From contig JALGZO010000496.1 of assembly GCA_025774865.1 (NCBI GenBank), forward strand, positions 1-7,215: a DNA stretch of 7,215 nt. Reading direction: 5' to 3'. The notes below the pieces were generated by a model, which searched no databases, was not told the origin of the DNA, and was given only the letters and a program-made list of their open reading frames with translations. Below are positions 1 through 5,403 of the stretch, piece after piece; position 1 is the stretch's first letter, and every line of letters begins with the position of its first letter. The translations under genes and the position numbers were made by a program. The DNA is from a bacterium (GTDB lineage: Bacteria; ARS69).

Positions 1-393
1 GTGTACGAAAAGGCCGTCGAGACGAACCCGACAGATTACCGGATCTGGGGAAATCTCGGAGCCGTGTACAGCCTCATACCGAGTCGGCAGGAGGAACGCC
101 TGGACGCGTACCGTCGGGCGGTCGTCCTCGGGGAGTCTGAGCTCGAAATCAACCCGAATGATCCACAGCTCCTGGCGATTCTGGCTCAATGGTATGCCCT
201 CGTCGGACGCGAGTACGACGCGCGAGATGCCATCGACCGCGCCCTGGATATCGCGCCCAATAATCTGCAGGTCTTGCAGTACGTGGCGGCCCCACTGATC
301 GCGATCGGCGACACGACGCGCTCTCTGCAAGTCCTTCATCCGGAGTTTCAGCGGATGGTCCGCGAGTATCGGGACCGGGAAGAAGAGGAATGA
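1..393 (+). CDS. TPR-repeat protein, C-terminal fragment (5' end outside window)
   Basis: The window opens inside this gene. Its first codon, GTG, reads more naturally as an internal Val of a TPR helix (VYEKAVETNP) than as a start, and no upstream sequence is available to test it. The 130 visible residues are mainly tetratricopeptide repeats. The clearest repeat is residues 55-88, with the A-helix pattern LLAILAQWYALVG and the B-helix ARDAIDRALDIAPNN. A looser repeat covers about 13-54, and a partial one 89-112. The tail is charged and ends in four Glu. Similar TPR tails occur at the C-termini of bacterial Ser/Thr protein kinases and of CadC-like or adenylate-cyclase-like regulators. That is family knowledge only, because the N-terminal effector domain is not in the window. 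TPRs mediate protein-protein contacts. Codon third positions are less GC-rich (44 of the first 60 codons, hand count) than in the genes to the right. Confidence 0.8.
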   Translation: MYEKAVETNPTDYRIWGNLGAVYSLIPSRQEERLDAYRRAVVLGESELEINPNDPQLLAILAQWYALVGREYDARDAIDRALDIAPNNLQVLQYVAAPLIAIGDTTRSLQVLHPEFQRMVREYRDREEEE

Positions 394-425
394 GGGGTGG
401 CGGGGAAGGCAAGTCGTCCTCACAT

Positions 426-442
426 GAGAGGCCACGCCTCTC
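426..442 (+). other. Short perfect stem-loop between the TPR gene and the small downstream gene
   Basis: GAGAGGC (426-432) and GCCTCTC (436-442) are perfect reverse complements, giving a 7-bp stem with a three-base loop (CAC). It lies in the 70-base gap between the two genes, 10 bases before the ribosome binding site of the downstream gene. No T-tract follows on the + strand, so a classical intrinsic terminator is not supported. It could instead be an RNA processing or stability element that separates the expression of the two cistrons. Confidence 0.4.
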
Positions 443-452
443 GGAACCCATA

Positions 453-459
453 GGGAGAG
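453..459 (+). promoter_or_regulatory. Ribosome binding site of the 464 gene
   Basis: GGGAGAG at 453-459 lies four bases before the ATG at 464, with the GGGAG core eight to twelve bases upstream of the A. This supports 464 as the real start and the small ORF as a translated gene. Confidence 0.6.
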
Positions 460-463
460 AATC

Positions 464-853
464 ATGAGCGAGCAAAAGATCGCCACGACAGGAACGACCC
501 CGAAGGCGGGAGGCGGAACACCGGGCGGAGGAGGACTTTGCGACCCAGTGATCACGATCCTCAAGCCCGGGAGTGAGGACAAGACCCTGTTCCCGAACCC
601 CATCGCCTACGTTCCGATGGATCCACCGTGCGATGGGGGGTCGATCACGTGGGTCCTCAACAGTCAGCCCGGCAACACGGTGAGATACGAGATTCTGCCG
701 TCACCCGTTTTCGACCTCACGGGCATCCCGCTCAAGGGCACCCTGGATCATCAACAGTTCTTGAAGATACCCTTGGTTACCGAGGACGCCGGTGCGGGCG
801 CCGTGGTCTTCAGCGGAAGCGATCCCGTGACGTCCGTCGTCATTATCGATTAG
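464..853 (+). CDS. Small hypothetical protein, Gly-rich N-terminus, probable beta-rich body
   Basis: I do not recognise this 129-residue protein. It has an ATG start with a good Shine-Dalgarno sequence (453-459). Residues 1-24 are polar and low in complexity, ending in a Gly-rich run at 15-24 (AGGGTPGGGG). There is no signal peptide or membrane segment. From about residue 25 the chain alternates hydrophobic and polar residues with frequent Pro/Gly, as in a beta-sandwich. It ends in SVVIID, which looks like a final strand. Two cysteines are present, C26 and C56. It follows the TPR gene on the same strand after 70 bases with little room for a separate promoter, so co-transcription is likely. 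The flexible N-terminus followed by a folded body might suit a partner or substrate of the TPR protein, but that is speculation. GC at third codon positions is 98 of 129 by hand count, similar to the TPR gene and below the rest of the window. Confidence 0.7.
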   Translation: MSEQKIATTGTTPKAGGGTPGGGGLCDPVITILKPGSEDKTLFPNPIAYVPMDPPCDGGSITWVLNSQPGNTVRYEILPSPVFDLTGIPLKGTLDHQQFLKIPLVTEDAGAGAVVFSGSDPVTSVVIID

Positions 854-880
854 GCAACGATGCGCTGAGGAGGTGCCGAC

Positions 881-2929
881 TCACTCGAGGTAACCCAGCG
901 CCCGGAGCCGGTCGGCCTCCTCCGCGGTGAGCGGCCGGCGCGCCGGGGGCGGGCGCGTCGGGTCGCCCAGCGGCGGCAAGTACCTTGCGAGTGACTCGGC
1001 CTCGTCCGCGAAATCAGCCGCACGATCGCGGCGTTCCTCGAGGTCATCGGCCATCGAGAAGAGCTCCCGGCGGTCGGGGTAGTCCACGAGCTTCCACCGG
1101 TCCGCGACGACCGCACGTGCCGGAATCCGCGCGAGCTCACCCGCGCGGTCGAAGAAGCCCGGGTCGGTCGGCCGCGGCGTTCCGAAGAACTCGATCGGCA
1201 CGGTGCCCGGCCCGGACACCGCCTCGCGCAGATCGCGCCCGATCCCCAAGGACTTGCCGCCCCCGATCGCCGACAGCGTGGCCGTGACGTCCAGCAGGCC
1301 CACCGCCTCTTCCCGACGCGGCAACTCCTCCCCGGCCGGCGGCATCACGATCAAGGGGATCCGCACCTCTTCGTTGTAGATCGAGGTCCCGTGCGCCACC
1401 GCACCGTGTTCCCCGAACGCTTCGCCGTGATCGGCCGTGATCACGACCCACATGCGGTCCAAGAGCTCACGGCGTTCCAGCTCGTCGAGCAGATCGCCGA
1501 TCGCGGCGTCCAGGGCAAGGATCTCCTCGTCGTAGCGGCTTCGGGCGTGCGCGAGCCTCTCCGCCGGATCGCGCGCATCCACCGTCACGGGCGGGGCGCC
1601 ACTCATCCCCTGCGAGAACACACCGGCGTGCGGTGACGCCGCCGCGTACGGAGCGTGGGCCTCCATGTAGTTCGCGAGAACGAACCAACCGCTCGGGGCC
1701 GCCCCGTCGACAAACCGGAGCACTTCCCGGTTCACGACGGGGGCGGCGGGGTACGGCTTCACGGTGTCGGCCAGGAGCCATGGCACGAATCGAGCTCGGA
1801 GCTTCTCCCCGATCAGGAACAACGGGCGCGGGGACGGCGGCTCCCAGAATACGTCGAAGCCACGTTCCATCCCGGGCGTCGCGCCGAGCTGCACGTTCGC
1901 GGAGATGACGGCCGTGCGGTAACCGTTCGCCCTCAAGTGCTCGGCTAGTGTCACATCCGCCTCGAGCCGCGGCACGCTCGGGGTGGACCGTCCCGGGTAG
2001 CGCACGTTGCCTCCGTGCGCCCCGTGCGCCGTGGGAACGGTACCCGTCAAGAGCGACGCGTGAGCCGGCAACGTCCAGGTGGCCGTCGAGAACGCGAGCG
2101 GGAAGAGCACCGCCCGCGGCCGTTTCTCGAGCCACTGCGAGAGACGCGGGGTCGTGTCGCGCTCGTAGCCGTAGATCGACAGCTGGTCGGCGCGGACGGT
2201 GTCGAGAACGATGAGGAGGATCGGTGGCCCCGCTTCGTTTCTCGCCGCCGCCGCGGCCGGCGGCTCGGCCGGCCCGCCCAGATCTCCGCTCTCCATGCCC
2301 CACGGTCGCGCGCGATACGTGAACGGGGTGACCAGGACGACGACGGCAAGGACCGCCACCGTGACGACGATCTCGCGCGGCCATCGCGGCCGGCGGACCC
2401 GGAGCGCCGCGTACTCGGAGAACGTGAACAGAATCACGGCGAGCACGAGAACTCGCAGCACATCACGAGCGACGCCCGGCGGAAACCAGGCCGCAAGAAG
2501 AAAGAGCACCTTGGGGAAGATGACCAGATCGAGACAGACCGCTCCGCCGACCGCAACGCCGAGCCCCCACGGCGAGACGCCGGCCCGTCGCGCCGCGGCG
2601 AGCCCCCCTGCCGTCACCGCAGCGAACGCGAGCCCGACCAACAGGCCGCGACCGCCCGCAAAGAAGACCGCCGCCTGGAGGCCCGCCCAGACCGCGAGCG
2701 CCCCGACGACCGCTCCCGGGCCGCGCGACCGCGCGACCGGCATCCACACGAGGAGGGTCGCCAGCATCGTCGCCGCGAGGCAGAGCACCAGGTATCGCAA
2801 GGGCGGCAACGGACCGAGAGGCGCCAGGACGGCGATCTCGAATGCGAACGACGTCGTCACCGCGGCCACCAGCGCCGCGCCGGGCGACGCGCCCTGACGG
2901 TCGATCGACTCCGAAGTCATCCACGCCAT
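881..2929 (-). CDS. Membrane-anchored sulfatase-like hydrolase (alkaline phosphatase superfamily), Thr nucleophile
   Basis: The protein has 682 residues. The first 205 or so are strongly hydrophobic, with about six or seven likely membrane helices (about 18-38, 43-66, 73-92, 96-114, 122-148, 155-176, 187-203). A Pro/Ala-rich linker (208-235) follows, then a sulfatase-fold domain. Visible motifs are the metal-binding start LIVLDTVRADQ (D243), STATWTLPAHASLLTG (281-296), H425 in MEAHAPY, ADHGEAFGEHG (D500, H501) and HGTSIYNEEVRIPL (H513). The position of the formylglycine Cys/Ser of true sulfatases is Thr286 (TLPAH), and the usual Arg is His290. This resembles phosphoglycerol or phosphoethanolamine transferases and related phosphohydrolases rather than sulfate-ester hydrolases. 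The catalytic domain probably faces the periplasm. The C-terminus LTAEEADRLRALGYLE is a common ending in such proteins. Two starts are possible: ATG at 2929, or ATG at 2920 (Met4), which has the better-placed Shine-Dalgarno sequence. The substrate cannot be read from the sequence. Confidence 0.9.
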   Translation of the reverse strand: MAWMTSESIDRQGASPGAALVAAVTTSFAFEIAVLAPLGPLPPLRYLVLCLAATMLATLLVWMPVARSRGPGAVVGALAVWAGLQAAVFFAGGRGLLVGLAFAAVTAGGLAAARRAGVSPWGLGVAVGGAVCLDLVIFPKVLFLLAAWFPPGVARDVLRVLVLAVILFTFSEYAALRVRRPRWPREIVVTVAVLAVVVLVTPFTYRARPWGMESGDLGGPAEPPAAAAARNEAGPPILLIVLDTVRADQLSIYGYERDTTPRLSQWLEKRPRAVLFPLAFSTATWTLPAHASLLTGTVPTAHGAHGGNVRYPGRSTPSVPRLEADVTLAEHLRANGYRTAVISANVQLGATPGMERGFDVFWEPPSPRPLFLIGEKLRARFVPWLLADTVKPYPAAPVVNREVLRFVDGAAPSGWFVLANYMEAHAPYAAASPHAGVFSQGMSGAPPVTVDARDPAERLAHARSRYDEEILALDAAIGDLLDELERRELLDRMWVVITADHGEAFGEHGAVAHGTSIYNEEVRIPLIVMPPAGEELPRREEAVGLLDVTATLSAIGGGKSLGIGRDLREAVSGPGTVPIEFFGTPRPTDPGFFDRAGELARIPARAVVADRWKLVDYPDRRELFSMADDLEERRDRAADFADEAESLARYLPPLGDPTRPPPARRPLTAEEADRLRALGYLE

Positions 2930-2936
2930 CCTACCC
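2929..2936 (-). promoter_or_regulatory. Ribosome binding site favouring the internal start at 2920
   Basis: On the minus strand GGGTAGGA occupies 2936-2929. It touches or overlaps the ATG that begins at 2929, which is too close to serve it. It lies eight bases upstream of the in-frame ATG beginning at 2920, an ideal distance. The hydrolase may therefore start at Met4 (MTSES), three residues later than the longest ORF. Confidence 0.45.
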
Positions 2937-2939
2937 GCG

Positions 2940-2948
2940 TGCTAGACT
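2940..2948 (+). promoter_or_regulatory. Candidate extended -10 promoter element for the PNGase F-like gene
   Basis: TGCTAGACT fits an extended -10 (TG, one base, then TAGACT resembling TATAAT). It would start transcription near 2955, about 36 bases before the ATG at 2991. No convincing -35 hexamer is visible 16-18 bases upstream, where the sequence is already the hydrolase coding start. CTAG is rare in this window. The assignment rests on a short motif only. Confidence 0.3.
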
Positions 2949-2990
2949 TCGCGCTACCAGACGGTCGCGACCCTTTCCTCGAGGCGCCCC

Positions 2991-4340
2991 ATGCTTTCCG
3001 TGATCCGTTCCGCCGCGATCCTCGGCGCGGTCGCCGCCGCGCTCTGCCTCGCGAGCTCCGCGCACGCCGCGCCCGGCGACACCACCATCGTCCGAACCTT
3101 CGACCAGGACTTCTACAACTGGGCGACCCCCCACTACGAGACGTTCACGCTCCCAGACGATCCGGAGAACTGGAGCAAGGTCGTGATCCTCTACACGATC
3201 GGCTGCCCGGGACCTCCGAACGACTGCGACCCGTGGGATCGCCTCGGCCACCTGCGCGTCGTACGGGAATCGGACGAGACCGAGATCGCGCGGATCATCA
3301 CGCCGTACGACATCACGGGAGGAGACCGGCCCGGCACCTGCACCTGGGAGATCAACGTCACGGCGTACAAGTCGATCCTGCACGGTACGGTGACGCTTCG
3401 GAACTACATCGAGTCGTGGATCGGAGGCGAGAACGGCTGGCTCGTGACGATCGACTTTCTCTTCATCGAGGGCACACTCGCTCTCGAGCCCTATCGTGTG
3501 ATCGATCTGTGGGGAGCCGACCACCTGGTCTACGGGAATCCGGAAATACCGATCGAGGACATCTTGACGCCTGTCCCGGTGGACATTCCCGCGGACGTGG
3601 AGCAGGCACGAGTCCGGGTCTTCACCACCGGTCACGGGCAGGGGAACACGCTCAACTGCGCGGAGTTCTGCCCGATGGATCACAGCGTCGTGGCGGGAGC
3701 GGACACCTATACGCACCTGCTCTGGCGGTCGAACTGCTCACAGAACACGTGCAGCCCGCAGGGCGGCAACTGGACCTCCGGGCGCGCCGGGTGGTGTCCC
3801 GGCGACAAGGCGAAGGCGTGGAACGTCGACGTCACGGCGTCGCTCACGCCCGGCCAGACGATGACCTTCCAGTACCAGATCGAGGACTACGAGAACCTCT
3901 GTCGCCCGTCGAACCCCGAGTGTGTCAACGGAGTGACCTGCCCCGACTGCAATTACAACAGCACTGGCCACACGCAACCGCACTACACGACCCAGGCTCA
4001 GCTCATTCTCTACAAGTCCCACTCGGCCGTCGTCGGGGCGGGGGACTTCGACGCGCAGATGGACGGCGTCGTCCTCGAGCAGAACGTCCCGAACCCCGCT
4101 CGAGACACCACGCTCATCCCCTACTCGCTCGATCGCCCGAGCTCCGTTCAGCTCGACATTTACGACGCGGCGGGGCGCCTCGTCCACGAGGTCTCACTCG
4201 GCCGGATTCCGGCCGGCTCGCACTCCTACCGGTGGAATGGACGCGGGCAGTCGGGCCAGCGGGTCGCTTCCGGGGCGTACTTCTACGTCATCGAGACGGC
4301 GGACGCGAGGCAGTCGAAGAAGCTCGTGATGGTGCACTGA
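2991..4340 (+). CDS. Secreted peptide-N-glycosidase F homologue with FlgD-like C-terminal sorting domain
   Basis: PNGase F hydrolyses the amide bond between Asn and the first GlcNAc of N-glycans on glycoproteins. This 449-residue protein starts with a signal peptide (1-26, cleavage after AHA), with GAGG at 2981-2984 as its ribosome binding site. Residues about 30-343 align by eye along the whole Elizabethkingia enzyme: TFD near the start, CDPWDR (79-84), ITPYD, YIESW (139-143), CAEFC (223-227), GNWTSGRAGWCPG (259-271) and ILYKS. Mature PNGase F residues D60, E118, W120, E206 and R248 correspond to D83, E141, W143, E225 and R265. The disulfide pairs 51-56, 204-208 and 231-252 correspond to C72-C79, C223-C227 and C249-C269. 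PNGase F W207 is Phe226 here. An extra insertion at 304-320 holds four Cys. Residues about 359-449 form a FlgD-like/type 9-style sorting domain: LEQNVPNPARDTTL, IYDAAGRLV, AGSHSYRWNGRG, ASGAYFYVI and a C-terminal KKLVMVH. The activity is predicted from this alignment. Confidence 0.92.
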   Translation: MLSVIRSAAILGAVAAALCLASSAHAAPGDTTIVRTFDQDFYNWATPHYETFTLPDDPENWSKVVILYTIGCPGPPNDCDPWDRLGHLRVVRESDETEIARIITPYDITGGDRPGTCTWEINVTAYKSILHGTVTLRNYIESWIGGENGWLVTIDFLFIEGTLALEPYRVIDLWGADHLVYGNPEIPIEDILTPVPVDIPADVEQARVRVFTTGHGQGNTLNCAEFCPMDHSVVAGADTYTHLLWRSNCSQNTCSPQGGNWTSGRAGWCPGDKAKAWNVDVTASLTPGQTMTFQYQIEDYENLCRPSNPECVNGVTCPDCNYNSTGHTQPHYTTQAQLILYKSHSAVVGAGDFDAQMDGVVLEQNVPNPARDTTLIPYSLDRPSSVQLDIYDAAGRLVHEVSLGRIPAGSHSYRWNGRGQSGQRVASGAYFYVIETADARQSKKLVMVH

Positions 4341-4341
4341 G

Positions 4342-4375
4342 CTTCGGCCCCGGTGCCGCTCACTCCGGCCCGAAG
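4342..4375. terminator. Possible bidirectional terminator at the 4340/4360 tail-to-tail junction
   Basis: CTTCGGCC (4342-4349) faces GGCCCGAAG (4367-4375). They pair as an 8-bp stem with a single bulged base and a 17-base loop. The hairpin spans the end of the PNGase-like gene and the stop codon of the convergent cytochrome gene. There is no T-tract on either side, so its strength as an intrinsic terminator is doubtful. A related and more perfect repeat sits at 6112-6144. Confidence 0.3.
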
Positions 4376-5403
4376 TCGGGGTTCTCGAGAAACTCGAGAT
4401 CCGAGAGCGTCTTCAGAAACGCGATGAGGTCGGCCTTTTCCGGTTCCGTGAGCGAGAGACCCGGCGGCCCGTGGACCCTGAGGACGGCGTCGAGATTCGG
4501 CGACGGCTGCACTCCCGACGAGTAGTGATCCATCACCTGCTCGAGGGTGTCGAAGCGGCCGTCGTGCATGTAGGGCGCGGTGTGCTCGATGTTGCGGAGC
4601 GTCGGTGTGCGGAACTTGCCGTGGTCGGGCTCCCGTCCGGTGACCGCCTGGCGTCCCGGGTCGACCGGCGCGAGGTCCAGCCCGTTGTCGTGATACTCCT
4701 CGTCCGTGAAGAACAGCGTGCCGTGGCAGTGGAAGCACTCCCCGGTCTCGTTGAAGAAGAGGCGCTCACCGCGACTCTCGGCCGTGGTCAGCTCGAGCTC
4801 TCCTCGGAGGTGTCGGTCGTAGCGTGAGTGGTTCGAGATGAGCGTTCGTTCGAACTGCGCGATCGCCTTCACCACGCGGTCCTCGTCGATCTCGATCGTA
4901 CCGAACGCCCGGCCGAAGAGTTCCGGGTACTCCGCGTGGGCCGTGAGGCGCGGGATCGCCTCGTCCCAGGGAAGCGCCATCTCGATGGGGTTCGGCACCG
5001 GCTCTCGCGCCTGGTCCTCGAGGCTCGGCGCACGCCCGGCCCAGAAGAACTCCCGCAGCCAGGCCGCGTTCGCGAGCGCGGGAGCGTTGCGCGTCCCGAG
5101 GCTACCGTCGACCCCCTCGCTGAACCGGCGCGGATCGGAAAATGCGTGCGCTTGGTCGTGGCAGCTCGCGCACGACTGCGTGTGATCGAGTGACAGGATG
5201 GGATCGTGGAAGAGACGCCGCCCGAGAGCGACGCCTTCTCTCGTGAGCGGGTTGTCGGGGAACTCGGGGAACGGACGGAGCCCTTCGGTATCGGGCGTGA
5301 ACGGCCTCGGATCGGGGAACCCCTCGCCTGGTCCTGTATTGTCGCTGCATCCCACGACTACGACGAGCGAGAGAAGGAATGTGGAGCCGCGAGGAATAGA
5401 CAT
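4360..5403 (-). CDS. Lipoprotein di-haem cytochrome c, cytochrome c peroxidase/MauG family
   Basis: The product has 347 residues, a usual length for this family. It begins with a lipoprotein signal peptide: hydrophobic residues 8-18 and lipobox VVGC with the modified Cys at 19. A disordered Gly/Pro/Asp-rich tether follows. Two c-type haem sites are visible: CASCH (78-82) and CFHCH (223-227). Family signatures are GRRLFHDP, RNAPALANA, WAGRAPSLEDQA (121-132), NPIEM, FRTPTLRNIEHTAPYMHDGRF and TLEQVMDHYSSG (286-297). Proteins of this group reduce hydrogen peroxide or, like MauG, carry out oxidation through high-valent iron. They act in the periplasm with electron donors such as small cytochromes. 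The position I align with the distal Met of bacterial peroxidases (Met275 in Pseudomonas) is Tyr294, as in MauG. No mau genes are present. The start at 5403 gives a proper lipoprotein signal but has no clear ribosome binding site. It lies head-to-head with the thioredoxin-like gene. Confidence 0.92.
   Translation of the reverse strand: MSIPRGSTFLLSLVVVVGCSDNTGPGEGFPDPRPFTPDTEGLRPFPEFPDNPLTREGVALGRRLFHDPILSLDHTQSCASCHDQAHAFSDPRRFSEGVDGSLGTRNAPALANAAWLREFFWAGRAPSLEDQAREPVPNPIEMALPWDEAIPRLTAHAEYPELFGRAFGTIEIDEDRVVKAIAQFERTLISNHSRYDRHLRGELELTTAESRGERLFFNETGECFHCHGTLFFTDEEYHDNGLDLAPVDPGRQAVTGREPDHGKFRTPTLRNIEHTAPYMHDGRFDTLEQVMDHYSSGVQPSPNLDAVLRVHGPPGLSLTEPEKADLIAFLKTLSDLEFLENPDFGPE
5391..5396 (+). 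promoter_or_regulatory. Ribosome binding site candidate for the long form of the thioredoxin-like gene
   Basis: GAGGAA at 5391-5396 is five bases before the ATG at 5402 and supports the longest sensible start. It lies inside the signal-peptide coding region of the divergent cytochrome gene. If it is used, the two genes share their first bases. A competing site, GGAG at 5612-5615, sits eight bases before a TTG at 5624. Confidence 0.35.

Noticed and set aside
854-880. Possible terminator between the small gene and the hydrolase
   Set aside because: Only four-base arms (GGCA/TGCC, ATCG/CGAT) can be paired and no T-tract follows, so nothing beyond chance.
1467-2384. Minus-strand frame of 305 codons inside the hydrolase
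   Set aside because: It is the shifted frame of the hydrolase gene, Arg/Gly-rich and without motifs. The hydrolase frame carries all conserved motifs on both sides, so there is no sign of a frameshift.
2931-3716. Minus-strand frame of 261 codons opposite the PNGase-like gene
   Set aside because: It is antisense to conserved catalytic motifs, Val/Arg/Asp-rich, with no recognisable domain and no ribosome binding site worth noting.
4384-4401. Direct repeat CTCGAGAAACTCGAG
   Set aside because: It is inside the cytochrome gene and explained by similar codons (Leu-Glu-Phe-Leu-Glu). It is not a regulatory or mobile-element repeat.
2015-4525. Very long plus-strand open frame of 836 codons
   Set aside because: It runs antisense through the hydrolase and then out of frame through the PNGase-like gene. 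The translation is dominated by Arg, Pro and Asp with no motif or domain. Both overlapped genes have clear family signatures, so this is a GC-rich shadow frame.
5198-5401. Extension of the thioredoxin-like frame upstream of 5402
   Set aside because: It lies wholly antisense to the N-terminal part of the cytochrome gene and encodes low-complexity Gly/Ser/Pro/Arg sequence. The frame is open by composition only.
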